This document shows positions 34,538 through 44,786 of a stretch of 64,000 bases of DNA, piece by piece. Made by a program: the position numbers and the translations under genes. How positions within the stretch are numbered: the first letter of the stretch is position 1; each line of letters opens with the position of its first letter. The stretch is from Kiloniella spongiae (lineage in GTDB: Bacteria > Pseudomonadota > Alphaproteobacteria > Kiloniellales > Kiloniellaceae): assembly GCF_001026905.1 (NCBI RefSeq), contig NZ_LAQL01000008.1, positions 1 to 64,000 of the forward strand. The letters are read 5' to 3'. The notes beneath the pieces are model-generated. The model made no database searches, had not been told where the DNA came from, and was given only the letters and a program-made list of their open reading frames with translations.

Positions 34538-35275
34538 ATGATAGAACAAAGTCAGTCAGCACCGTTAGAACAAGGAACTGAAAGTACCGAAAATTCAGTT
34601 TCAACAGCGCGCGCCTATGAAGACGTTATCGCCAAGATCAGAAAACTGATCAGCGATGAAGACATGGGCCCCGGCGACGCTCTTCCTTCCGAACGACGTC
34701 TATCTGACTTGTTTACTGTTTCACGCCATTCTGTCCGCGAAGCCATCCGTGTTTTACAGGAACAGGGTGTCCTGGCCCCAAAGCGAGGAAGCGGCAACTA
34801 CATCAGGTCTTCCTCGCGAGAAGAATTAACCCGCGCCCTGTCCTCGCTGGTATCAGGTGATGCCAGGCGCTTATTCGAAGTCTTTCAGTTACGTGAGTTG
34901 ATGGAACCACAGATTGCCGCCCTCGCTGCGGAAATGATCCTGCCGGAACAGCTAGAGGAAATGGATCAACTCGTCAGAACACAGATGACCACCGAAGATC
35001 GAAGTGAACTGCAAAAAATTGACCGAAATTTTCATGCACTTATCGCCAAGGCAACGGGAAATGCGCTTTTATCTGATTTAATGGACAAAATCAGCGCATC
35101 AATGGACCCATCCCGTACCGAAGGTCATCAAAGTGATGAACGGCGGGTTGCCTCCATCACTGGCCATTGCCGCATCTTAAAGGCTTTACAAGCACACGAC
35201 CCTGTCGCAGCCGCAGAAGCAATGCGAGATCATATCAACGATATCAAGCACGCTGTTTCCCCGGATACACCCTAG
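34538..35275 (+). CDS. FadR-family (GntR) transcriptional regulator
   Basis: 245 residues. Winged-helix GntR domain at about residues 25-95 (DALPSERRLSDLFTVSRHSVREAIRVLQEQGVLAPKRGSGNYI, read in parts) and an all-helical FCD ligand domain at about 105-235 with the metal-binding pattern D-H-H (FHALIAKATGN; HCRILKAL; MRDHI). FCD proteins respond to carboxylates. The gene ends the ggt/tct/tauE cluster, and FadR-type boxes lie on the tctC promoter, so it is the likely local repressor. Confidence 0.9.
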   Translation: MIEQSQSAPLEQGTESTENSVSTARAYEDVIAKIRKLISDEDMGPGDALPSERRLSDLFTVSRHSVREAIRVLQEQGVLAPKRGSGNYIRSSSREELTRALSSLVSGDARRLFEVFQLRELMEPQIAALAAEMILPEQLEEMDQLVRTQMTTEDRSELQKIDRNFHALIAKATGNALLSDLMDKISASMDPSRTEGHQSDERRVASITGHCRILKALQAHDPVAAAEAMRDHINDIKHAVSPDTP

Positions 35276-35280
35276 AATTA

Positions 35281-36786
35281 TTATTCGGCAGCTTGGTTTA
35301 AAGGGTCAGGGTACAGTTCATCCATTGAAACGCTGCGCCCCGTATCAAGAACAATGCGGGCATGATAGCGCTTTAACGCACGCGCATCTGCCGCACCACA
35401 ACTGTGAGCGATAGTTCCGACTTCTTTACGCATGTTCTTCGCGTAACTGGCGACACGTTCAGATTTTGTAACCGGATCAAGGCCGAACTGTAATTTCTTG
35501 TTGTGTGTCGTCACGCCGGTTGGGCAGGTATTCTTGTTACACTGCAATGCCTGAATACATCCAAGGGCAAACATAAAGCCACGTGCAGAATTGACAAAAT
35601 CGGCCCCTGCACAATAGGCCCATGCCACATCAGACGGGTTGATCATCTTACCACTGGCACAGACTTTAATACGATCACGTAGCCCGTGTTTAATCAAAGT
35701 ATCCACCACATGAGGCAAACTTTCCCGGAGCGGAACACCCATGTTATCAATCAAGCTCATCGGTGCTGCGCCTGTTCCCCCATCTGCGCTATCAATCGTG
35801 ATAAAATCAGGGGCACTTTCAATGCCACGTTTTTTGATTTCCTCACATAGGTTATCAAAAAAACCATAAGCCCCGACCACCATCTTAAAACCAACCGGTT
35901 TGCCTGTGGTATCTCGGATATAGGCCATCATATCCAAAAGATCACTCTCGCATTTCACCTCTGGATGACGATTTGGACTGATGGCAGATTGACCGACAGG
36001 AATACCGCGAATTTGGGAAATTTCTTCAGTGACCTTTTCACCCGGCAGAATGCCACCCTTACCTGGCTTGGCACCTTGAGAGAGCTTAAGCTCAAACATT
36101 TTCACCTGATCGTGTTTTGCAACTTCCCGAAGTTTGTCCTCATCAAAACCACCTTCAGGTTTGCGAACGCCAAACTTGGCTGTTCCAATCTGAAACACAA
36201 TATCGGCCCCACCTTCCAAATGATAAGGCGACAAGCCTCCCTCGCCTGTGTTTAACCAAATACCTGCCTTCTTGGCCCCTTTCGACAAGGCCCGAACGGC
36301 CGGGATAGAGATTGCACCATAGCTCATACCAGAAATGTTAAAAATACTATCGGTTTCGTAAGGTTGCCGACAATAAGGGCCGATCACCACATTACCGGGT
36401 TCAACCGCATCTTCGGCCTGCGTCGGGAAAGGACAGTTCACGAAAAACACCGTTCCCGCAGGTCGTAAATCGCGTGAAGACCCAAAGGCAACAGTGGAAT
36501 CAACATTCTTTGCCGCACGATAAACCCATGACCGCTCTGCGCGATTAAAGGGCATTTCTTCACGATCCAAGGCAAAGAAATACTGACGGAAAAATTCCCC
36601 GAGATGTTCGAAAAGATATCTAAAACGCGCAATGACCGGATAGTTTCGACGTAACGTACTTTCTGTCTGCGTCACGTCACTGATATAGGCATATATCAAC
36701 CACAGGAAACCTGCACCAACTGCCGTTATAAAAAGAAAAGAGAGAAGTTCCAAAAAGGTGACAACAAAATCAGGTATCTGTTCCAT
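35281..36786 (-). CDS. FMN-binding glutamate synthase-family protein, membrane-anchored
   Basis: 501 residues. One or two membrane segments at about 10-35 precede a GltB central/FMN-type domain: GMSYGAISIPAVRALSKGAKKAG, SQGAKPGKGGILPGEKV, ITIDSADGGTGAAP, and a [3Fe-4S]-type cysteine set in CIQALQCNKNTCPTGVTTHN. The N-terminal glutaminase domain of true glutamate synthase is absent. The family is widespread but its reaction is not established. It converges on the FadR-family gene with 5 bp between, so it is not part of that regulon by position. Confidence 0.85.
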   Translation of the reverse strand: MEQIPDFVVTFLELLSFLFITAVGAGFLWLIYAYISDVTQTESTLRRNYPVIARFRYLFEHLGEFFRQYFFALDREEMPFNRAERSWVYRAAKNVDSTVAFGSSRDLRPAGTVFFVNCPFPTQAEDAVEPGNVVIGPYCRQPYETDSIFNISGMSYGAISIPAVRALSKGAKKAGIWLNTGEGGLSPYHLEGGADIVFQIGTAKFGVRKPEGGFDEDKLREVAKHDQVKMFELKLSQGAKPGKGGILPGEKVTEEISQIRGIPVGQSAISPNRHPEVKCESDLLDMMAYIRDTTGKPVGFKMVVGAYGFFDNLCEEIKKRGIESAPDFITIDSADGGTGAAPMSLIDNMGVPLRESLPHVVDTLIKHGLRDRIKVCASGKMINPSDVAWAYCAGADFVNSARGFMFALGCIQALQCNKNTCPTGVTTHNKKLQFGLDPVTKSERVASYAKNMRKEVGTIAHSCGAADARALKRYHARIVLDTGRSVSMDELYPDPLNQAAE

Positions 36787-36923
36787 TAAAATCTCTCCCC
36801 ATTATTATTTTCATTTCATCAAACTATAATAGGAAAACTCTCTTAAAAGCCAGTCACAAGAAAAATAGCGGTTTGTGACTGCATAGATTTTGAATTCATC
36901 CTTCCCCTACTTGGTAGGTTCGC

Positions 36924-36962
36924 CAAAAAAATAAAAGCGCTGGAAAACCAACGCTTTTATTC
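36924..36962 (-). terminator. Terminator of the bkd operon
   Basis: On the minus strand AATAAAAGCGTTGG pairs with CCAGCGCTTTTATT (one mismatch, 4-base loop), followed by seven T. It lies 40 bases after the lpd stop. Confidence 0.85.
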
Positions 36963-37001
36963 AAGGTGATTTTGACCACTATCTTCCAATTCAAAACAGA
37001 A

Positions 37002-38396
37002 TTAAATATGCAACGCATGCCCTAAGGTTTTAAGGGCAGCTTCCTGAAAAGCCTCGCTTTGTGTTGGGTGAGCATGGATTGTTCCGGCGATGTCTTCCAG
37101 ACGTGCCCCCATTTCAAGGGCAAACGCAAAGCCTGCGGACATTTCGGAAACACCTGCACCAACGGCCTGAATACCAAGAACAAGATGGTTATCAGCACGG
37201 GCAACGATACGTACGAAACCTTCTTCGCGTTCAGCAGACATGGCGCGGCCATTGGCCTGAAACGGGAAGAGATCGGTTTTAATATCATGCCCCAGTTCTT
37301 TTGCTTCTGCCGGGGATAATCCAGCCGTTACAATTTCCGGATCAGTAAAGCAAACAGCGGGAATACAAACTTTATCCCAAGCACGCTTTTCCCCCGCAAT
37401 AATTTCAGCAACCATTTCCCCCTGTGCCATAGCACGGTGGGCAAGCATTGGTTCCCCGGTAACATCCCCTATTGCATAGGTTCGCCGCATAGATGTTTCG
37501 CATTTATCATTGATATGAATAAAGGCACCATCCATACGCAGATCAATTTCTTCCAGTCCCCACCCTTCAGTGACGGGTTTGCGGCCAACCGTAACCAAAA
37601 TCTTGTCCGCTGGAATTTTGTGATCAGCCCCGCCACCATTTTCCACAAGCAGCGAGTTACCTTTTGTCGAAAGTCCTTTTGCTTTGGCGTTGGTCATGAC
37701 CTTTATACCAAGATCGTTCAGGCGTTTGACAACGGGACGAACCAAATCTTTATCATACTGAGGCAAAATAGATTTAGCCGCTTCGACCACCGTAACCTCA
37801 GCCCCAAGTTTTGCATAGACAATTCCAAGTTCCAGTCCGATATAGCCACCGCCGACTACAGCCAGCTTTTTTGGAACTTCGGTTAATGACAGAGCCTCGG
37901 TAGAGGAAATTACTTTATCCCCGAAAGGCAAGAAAGGCAGCTCAACAGGCTTGGAACCTGTGGCAATTACCACATATTCAGCGCGAATAATCTGCGGGCC
38001 TGTAGGTGTGGTAACCTCAACGGTTTTACCATCCCGAAACTTGGCCCAGCCTTCAACGGTTTTAACCCCGTGCTTTTTCAAGAGACCCGCAACACCAAAA
38101 TTCAAACGACTGACAATGCCATCTTTCCATTCCATAGTTTGAGTCAGATCAATAGTGGGCTTTGTCGTTGAGATTCCAAGTGCATTTTCCCCGGACAAAT
38201 GAGCGACTTTATCGAACTCATCCGCGGCGTGGATTAGGGCTTTTGACGGGATACAGCCTACATTCAAACAGGTACCACCGGGTTTTCCTGCTTCAATAAC
38301 AACGGTGTCTATCCCCAGTTGTCCAGCACGGATGGCACAGATATATCCACCAGGGCCAGCACCGATGACCAGAAGCTTTGTTTTAATTTCCTTCAC
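37002..38396 (-). CDS. lpdA: Dihydrolipoyl dehydrogenase (E3) of the branched-chain complex
   Basis: 464 residues. FAD motif VIGAGPGGYICAIRAGQLG, redox disulfide Cys43/Cys48 in GGTCLNVGCIPSKA, NAD-binding VVGGGYIGLELG and C-terminal His-Glu dyad in HAHPTQSEAFQEA. It reoxidises the lipoyl arm of E2 with NAD+. It is the last gene of the four-gene operon, 3 bases after E2, so it is the dedicated E3 of this complex (often called LpdV). Confidence 0.94.
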   Translation of the reverse strand: MKEIKTKLLVIGAGPGGYICAIRAGQLGIDTVVIEAGKPGGTCLNVGCIPSKALIHAADEFDKVAHLSGENALGISTTKPTIDLTQTMEWKDGIVSRLNFGVAGLLKKHGVKTVEGWAKFRDGKTVEVTTPTGPQIIRAEYVVIATGSKPVELPFLPFGDKVISSTEALSLTEVPKKLAVVGGGYIGLELGIVYAKLGAEVTVVEAAKSILPQYDKDLVRPVVKRLNDLGIKVMTNAKAKGLSTKGNSLLVENGGGADHKIPADKILVTVGRKPVTEGWGLEEIDLRMDGAFIHINDKCETSMRRTYAIGDVTGEPMLAHRAMAQGEMVAEIIAGEKRAWDKVCIPAVCFTDPEIVTAGLSPAEAKELGHDIKTDLFPFQANGRAMSAEREEGFVRIVARADNHLVLGIQAVGAGVSEMSAGFAFALEMGARLEDIAGTIHAHPTQSEAFQEAALKTLGHALHI

Positions 38397-38399
38397 GGC

Positions 38400-39710
38400 T
38401 TAGCCCTCCATAAAAATCATTGCCGGTGTCTCAAGAAGAGATTTAATACGCTGCACAAAAACGGCGGCATCCCAACCATCAATAACCCTGTGGTCAAAGC
38501 TGGAAGAAATATTCATCATCTTGCGTGGTACAAAATCCGTTCCGTCCCACATGGGGCGCACAGCCATTTTATTTACCCCCAGAATGGCGACTTCCGGGTG
38601 ATTAATAACAGGCGTTGTTGCAATCGCCCCCAACGGCCCGAGCGAAGTAATTGTAATGGTAGAACCACTCAGCTCTTCGCGCGTAGCAGTTCCCGCTTTG
38701 GATGCGGCCGCCAAGCGATTAACTTCTGCGGCACAGCCCCAGACATCTCTTGCCTCGGCATGCTTAATAACTGGCACGACCAAACCATTTGGTGTCTGTG
38801 CCGCCATACCAATATGAACACCACCGTATTGATGAACAACGCCCGCTTCATCATCAAAGATTGCATTGAGATTAGGTTGTTCAGCAACGGCCTTGACCAA
38901 AGCCCGCATCAAAAATGGCAGAAGCGTCAATTTAGGATGGTCTTCTGCCCTGTTCTTGTTCAACGTCGCGCGCAATTCTTCCAGCGCCGTCATATCAACT
39001 TCTTCCACAATCGTAATATGCGGTATACGCGATTTAGAAATCGACATCTTTTCCGCAATTTTACGACGCAGGCCAACGACCTTAACTTCTGAAACCGAAG
39101 TATTTGGAACAAGACCACCCTTTGGGCCAACTGCAACGCTGCTGCCGTCAAAATAAGCATCCAGATCTTCATGTGTAATACGCCCGGCTGGCCCGGTCCC
39201 GGCAACTTGTCGGAGATCAACTCCTCCATCTTGTGCACGCTTTCGAACAGCAGGGGATGCAACGGGCTTTTCTCCCTCTGCTCTGACGGGGCCAACAGAC
39301 TGTTTACGTAACTTAGAGCCGGAAGGTTTCTTTATCTCCACCTTTGTTTTTGGTGGTTCAACAATAAAACTCTGTTCCCGCTTTTTAGGGACATTTTTCT
39401 CTGACTTTTCCGTCTCTGGTTCCTCAGTTTGGGGACCAGACGTACTTGCTTCCGTACTATTTCCTTCCCCGTCAACTTCTAGTTTGATAATAGGCGCACC
39501 GACAGACATCACATCCCCAGGCTCTGCCCCAAGCCAAATAATGCGCCCATCGACCGGCGACGGAATTTCAACAGTTGCTTTGTCTGTCATCACAGCGGCA
39601 AGGACGGCATCTTCCTGAACGACATCACCAACAGATACTTCCCATTCGACAATCTCGGCTTCGGCAACACCTTCGCCAACATCCGGAAGCTTGATTACAT
39701 ATTCACCCAT
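38400..39710 (-). CDS. bkdB: Dihydrolipoyl acyltransferase (E2) of branched-chain 2-oxoacid dehydrogenase
   Basis: 436 residues: lipoyl domain (1-80, lipoyl Lys44 in MTDKATVEIP), a charged Pro/Glu/Lys linker, a peripheral subunit-binding domain at about 155-190 (SPAVRKRAQDGGVDLRQVAGTGPAGRITHED, read in parts), and a catalytic domain ending with the active-site SFDHRVIDGWDAA. It transfers branched acyl groups to CoA. Gene order E1alpha-E1beta-E2-E3 is the classical bkd operon. Confidence 0.93.
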   Translation of the reverse strand: MGEYVIKLPDVGEGVAEAEIVEWEVSVGDVVQEDAVLAAVMTDKATVEIPSPVDGRIIWLGAEPGDVMSVGAPIIKLEVDGEGNSTEASTSGPQTEEPETEKSEKNVPKKREQSFIVEPPKTKVEIKKPSGSKLRKQSVGPVRAEGEKPVASPAVRKRAQDGGVDLRQVAGTGPAGRITHEDLDAYFDGSSVAVGPKGGLVPNTSVSEVKVVGLRRKIAEKMSISKSRIPHITIVEEVDMTALEELRATLNKNRAEDHPKLTLLPFLMRALVKAVAEQPNLNAIFDDEAGVVHQYGGVHIGMAAQTPNGLVVPVIKHAEARDVWGCAAEVNRLAAASKAGTATREELSGSTITITSLGPLGAIATTPVINHPEVAILGVNKMAVRPMWDGTDFVPRKMMNISSSFDHRVIDGWDAAVFVQRIKSLLETPAMIFMEG

Positions 39711-39713
39711 AGA

Positions 39714-40727
39714 TCAGGCCTCCATCACTTGTTCTAACGCGCGACTAACTCTTTCCGGTCCGGGAAAATAGGCCCATTCCTGTGCGTGCGGATAAGGCGT
39801 GTCCCACCCGGTGACCCTTTGAATAGGTGCTTCAAGATGATAGAAACAGGTTTCCTGAACACGAGAGAGAAGTTCCCCACCAAAGCCGGAGGTCAGTGTT
39901 GCTTCGTGAACAACAACACAACGCCCTGTCTTTTTAACCGACGCGATGATTGTTTCTTCATCCAGCGGCAACAAACACCGAAGATCGATAATCTCAGCAT
40001 CAATCCCGGTTTCTTTTGCTGCAGCTTCGGCGACATAGACCATGGTGCCATAGGCAATGATCGTAACGTCTGCCCCTTCGCGGGTCACTTTCGCTTTGCC
40101 CAATGGGACATTGTAGTAGCCATCGGGCACTTCACCCAATTCATGTTTTGACCAAGGCGTTACCGGCTGGTCGTGATGACCATCAAAAGGACCATTATAA
40201 AGGCGTTTCGGTTCCAGATAGATAACGGGATCGTCATCTTCAATCGCAGAAATCAAAAGCCCTTTGGCATCGGCAGGGTTGGATGGCACAACGACCTTCA
40301 GGCCGGAAACCTGGGTAAAGACCGCTTCGGGACTTTGGCTATGTGTCTGCCCCCCAAAGATCCCGCCTCCTGTTGGCATTCTGATTGTTATTGGGGCCGT
40401 AAAATCACCCGCAGAGCGATACCGCAACCGCGCAGCTTCAGAAACAATCTGATCATAAGCAGGGTAAACATAATCAGCGAATTGGACTTCGACACAAGGA
40501 CGCAGGCCATAAGCAGCCATACCAATAGCAGCACCGACAATGCCGGATTCATTGATCGGAGCATCAAAACAGCGGTTCTTGCCGTACTTTTCCTGCAGGC
40601 CATGTGTGCAGCGGAAAACACCACCGAAGTAACCAACATCTTCGCCAAAAACAACAACGTCGTCATTTTTTCCCATCATGACATCCATTGCATCACGGAT
40701 GGCTTCAATCATCGTCATTCTGCTCAT
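39714..40727 (-). CDS. bkdA2: Branched-chain 2-oxoacid dehydrogenase E1 beta subunit
   Basis: 337 residues. Transketolase-like pyrimidine-binding fold with VVVFGEDVGYFGGVFRCTHGLQ, FDAPINESGIVGAAIGMAAYGLRPCVEVQFADY and the C-terminal VVVHEATLTSGFGGE. It forms the heterotetrameric ThDP enzyme with E1alpha. Its start overlaps or abuts the E1alpha end by a few bases, indicating coupling. Confidence 0.93.
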   Translation of the reverse strand: MSRMTMIEAIRDAMDVMMGKNDDVVVFGEDVGYFGGVFRCTHGLQEKYGKNRCFDAPINESGIVGAAIGMAAYGLRPCVEVQFADYVYPAYDQIVSEAARLRYRSAGDFTAPITIRMPTGGGIFGGQTHSQSPEAVFTQVSGLKVVVPSNPADAKGLLISAIEDDDPVIYLEPKRLYNGPFDGHHDQPVTPWSKHELGEVPDGYYNVPLGKAKVTREGADVTIIAYGTMVYVAEAAAKETGIDAEIIDLRCLLPLDEETIIASVKKTGRCVVVHEATLTSGFGGELLSRVQETCFYHLEAPIQRVTGWDTPYPHAQEWAYFPGPERVSRALEQVMEA

Positions 40728-40730
40728 GAA

Positions 40731-41963
<1,233 letters not shown>

Positions 41964-42195
41964 CTATTTTTCTCCACCAAGATATTTTTCTCTGGCACTT
42001 GTCACTCCCTAGGTTCAGCCCTTTTTGCCGATTTTGGCTTGTTTTTAATTACACTTTTAATCTCGGGTGCAATCTGGGGCATAATCTCTGGCAATAATTA
42101 TGACATATTATCGCTGGTGATTATTCCCAAAATGATTAATATTAGAAAGAAATTGAGCTATTTTTCTCTAACAAACACATGATGAGTAGTGATTT

Positions 42196-42669
42196 ATGGA
42201 ACTTGATACGATTGATATAAAGATTTTGCGAATCCTTCAAACGGAAGGGCGCATACGTTCTATAGAACTGGCCGAGCGTGTAGGTCTGTCGCCCACGCCA
42301 TGCGCCCGACGTGTAAAAATGCTTGAAGACGAAGGTGTTATCACCGGCTATGCAGCAAGGGTCGATCAAACCAAACTTGGTTATATGATCAATATCTTTG
42401 TCTCGGTTGAACTGGAAAAACAGGCGTCGGAGAACCTGAAACAGTTTGAAGAAGAAATAGATAAATTTGAAGAGGTTGTAGAATGTTACCTGATGACGGG
42501 TAGTCAGGATTTCTTGCTTAAGGTTGTCGCAACTGATCTTATGGCCTTCGAAAAATTCCTTCAGGAGAAGTTGACCCGTATTCCAACAATCCGGGCAGTA
42601 AGATCTCGTTTTGCCCTGCGCAGCATTGTAGAAAGAAATGCGCTGCCAAGCCCACAAAGACCATCCTAA
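42196..42669 (+). CDS. bkdR: Lrp/AsnC-family regulator, probably of the bkd operon
   Basis: 157 residues: HTH at about 1-60 (LDTIDIKILRILQTEGRIRSIELAERVGLSPTPCARRVKMLEDEGVI, cited in parts) and an AsnC ligand domain (VECYLMTGSQDFLLKVVATDLMAFEKFL). Its divergent position from bkdA1 and its family match BkdR, the activator of bkd in Pseudomonas that responds to branched-chain amino acids. Symbol given by context, not by unique sequence marks. Confidence 0.85.
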   Translation: MELDTIDIKILRILQTEGRIRSIELAERVGLSPTPCARRVKMLEDEGVITGYAARVDQTKLGYMINIFVSVELEKQASENLKQFEEEIDKFEEVVECYLMTGSQDFLLKVVATDLMAFEKFLQEKLTRIPTIRAVRSRFALRSIVERNALPSPQRPS

Positions 42670-42819
42670 TAATTCAAAACTCCAACTGAAGGTAAGCAAT
42701 TTGAACATGATTGCTCCTGTTGCAATGCCCCAAGAACCTGATGATCAATCCTCACACACGACTACCGCATAAGTTGACCACAATAACAATAATACCATCG
42801 CCTAAGCAAAAGAGATACG

Positions 42820-42852
42820 AAAATGGTCACCACAATAATATGATGACCATTT
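42820..42852. terminator. Possible bidirectional terminator
   Basis: AAATGGTCA and TGACCATTT form a perfect 9-base inverted repeat with a long (about 15-base) AT-rich loop, between the converging bkdR and the 525-residue gene. The T-run is short. Confidence 0.45.
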
Positions 42853-42886
42853 CATAAAACTACTCGACTATTTTTAGTGGTGTTTA

Positions 42887-44464
42887 TTACTCGGCAGCTT
42901 CCGGTAAAGCATTACGGTTGCGGATCAACAAATCGCCAATACTGTTGGCCTTGTGTTCTACCAATGTATCAGGCCCACCCCAGATTGGGACCGCACGGCC
43001 AAGTCTAGCCATAATGTCATAGATAATAAACTTCGCGACACCATTTCCGCCACGAGTTCCCTCATACAACAACTGAAGAGGATATGCAGCATTCCCGAGA
43101 ACTGGGATAAAACCCAAAAGCAATGCAAACCAAGGCCGGCTTGTTCCCCGGGCGGTAGAAGCAAGAATACGACACGTCGTATAGATCGTGCGCACAATCA
43201 CCCCACCACTAAAATAACCAATAATACCGCCTAAAAGGCCAATGACATCAAAAGCCCCCAACCCAAAGACAATAGCCAGGGTTGTAACTTTCACAAACGG
43301 TTTCAGCGCCATCAATACACCAAAGTCAGTGATGTAAAGGCTGCTTTCGCTATTTTCCATTTCATGCTTCAAAACATCGGCTTCACGTTCGGTAAGCTGG
43401 CGACGTTTTTTCCAGTCTTCAATGCTGCGTCCAACCAATAACCGGCTCAACTGCGTCCTATAAGAAGGCAGGAACATAAAGGCTTTAATTTTTGGCATCA
43501 GGTTGCCAAGTTGCTTGATAAGTTTGCTCTCAGTTAGCAAAGATTTGGCTTTCCCAATAACTTTGCCCAAACCTTCTTTGACCTGCCGCCCATACCAACG
43601 CAACGGATGCTTCTTGTAATAATGCGTTTCTTCTTCGGAAATTTTACCGCGGGCAAATTTTGACTGGATACTCCGCTGCAGACGCGACATGAAACGCCAG
43701 TCATCAGGCTTGTGAATAAGACCAGATACATCAACACAAAGTGCTTCATATTCCTGTTCACTCATCACAGCTAAAAGCGCATTTTTGTTTACCGCAATAT
43801 AATCGCGAAGCTTGGGTACATCCACATCATCATATAGCGGACGACCATTCACAACAGTACGCTGTAAATAGTAAGTAAACAGGAGCTTAGGATTCGCCGG
43901 AAACAAGGCTGGTACGCCGGATTCCAGATCAACCCAGACCCAACGCTTTTCACCCGCATCTGTCGTTTCCAAGAGGAAATTACTGGTCGCAACGGGATTA
44001 CCATACCCCGCCTGCCAGGCAAGACCATCAAACCCCGCATCAAGAAGTAATCCCTGCAAGGGTTTCATGACATTCTCGACAAGATCCTGAATTTCCGTTT
44101 CTTTCAGCGAAGAATACGGATGATGCAGAGACGGCGCGCGACCATCAATAAATTCCATGGTAATTTCGTTCGCACGGAATTCTTCATTCCAAGATACAGA
44201 AATAATTTCTGCAATACGCAACTTACCAGGAAGCCAGAGCTTCATGAGCGCAGCAAGAACACGACGTCGACAGGCAGCTTCTAGGATTGATCCCTGATGC
44301 CAGATATAAGGGTTGTTCGCGCCAAAAATCACATTGTGAACAAGGCCAGCCAACGTAGAACCTACAAATATCTTACGTGCTGTCGCCCGACCATCAGGAA
44401 GATGATCCAGATAGACAGTAGCCGATCGGCCAGCGCCAATCTTACGATCTTTTAAAGTCGACAT
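42887..44464 (-). CDS. Kinase-like fold protein with C-terminal membrane segments, unknown function
   Basis: 525 residues, family not recognised. The N-terminal 250 residues resemble a protein/aminoglycoside-kinase fold: a Gly-rich loop IGAGRSATVYLD near residue 10, a possible catalytic Lys in ARKIF, a hinge-like ITMEFIDGRAP, a catalytic-loop-like GYGNPVATSNFLLE without the usual Asp, and a DFG-like WVDLESG. A basic helical stretch follows (about 275-345). Two hydrophobic segments at about 385-430 and 450-475 are probably membrane-embedded. It may be an ABC1/lipopolysaccharide-kinase-like enzyme or a pseudokinase anchored in the inner membrane. It is alone on its strand next to bmt. Confidence 0.75.
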   Translation of the reverse strand: MSTLKDRKIGAGRSATVYLDHLPDGRATARKIFVGSTLAGLVHNVIFGANNPYIWHQGSILEAACRRRVLAALMKLWLPGKLRIAEIISVSWNEEFRANEITMEFIDGRAPSLHHPYSSLKETEIQDLVENVMKPLQGLLLDAGFDGLAWQAGYGNPVATSNFLLETTDAGEKRWVWVDLESGVPALFPANPKLLFTYYLQRTVVNGRPLYDDVDVPKLRDYIAVNKNALLAVMSEQEYEALCVDVSGLIHKPDDWRFMSRLQRSIQSKFARGKISEEETHYYKKHPLRWYGRQVKEGLGKVIGKAKSLLTESKLIKQLGNLMPKIKAFMFLPSYRTQLSRLLVGRSIEDWKKRRQLTEREADVLKHEMENSESSLYITDFGVLMALKPFVKVTTLAIVFGLGAFDVIGLLGGIIGYFSGGVIVRTIYTTCRILASTARGTSRPWFALLLGFIPVLGNAAYPLQLLYEGTRGGNGVAKFIIYDIMARLGRAVPIWGGPDTLVEHKANSIGDLLIRNRNALPEAAE

Positions 44465-44786
44465 TTAGTTATTTTCCAACCCTTGTACGGTGCCCGTATT
44501 CGCCCCTTCGGTAAGTAAAAAACCGAAAATAGAAATCAAAGCTGCGGGGAAATTTTTCGCGAGCAGCATATATCTATACTTTTTTTGTGGAAAAAACCAC
44601 CCATGGTGAAATAAAAATGTCACTTTTATGCCTCAGATACCTCACGAGCCTGTATCTCCTTAAGAAAACCTCGTTAAATAAATCACAAAACCTATATAAA
44701 GAAATCCTGATATAGCTTGCGTCATTCAAAAAAAGAGCATAGTTTCCTCAATAGATACTAATCTCAATTTTGTGCGGCGAGTCACC
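44465..44786. other. Divergent intergenic region upstream of bmt
   Basis: 322 bases, AT-rich. I see a short hairpin GTGG-AAAAAA-CCAC near 44587 and a CTATAT/ATATAG pair near 44692-44715. No SAM or SAH riboswitch core and no convincing promoter or gene are visible. Confidence 0.5.

Noticed and set aside
44465-44786. SAM/SAH riboswitch ahead of the homocysteine methyltransferase gene
   Set aside because: The region is AT-rich and contains none of the conserved cores I know for these riboswitches.
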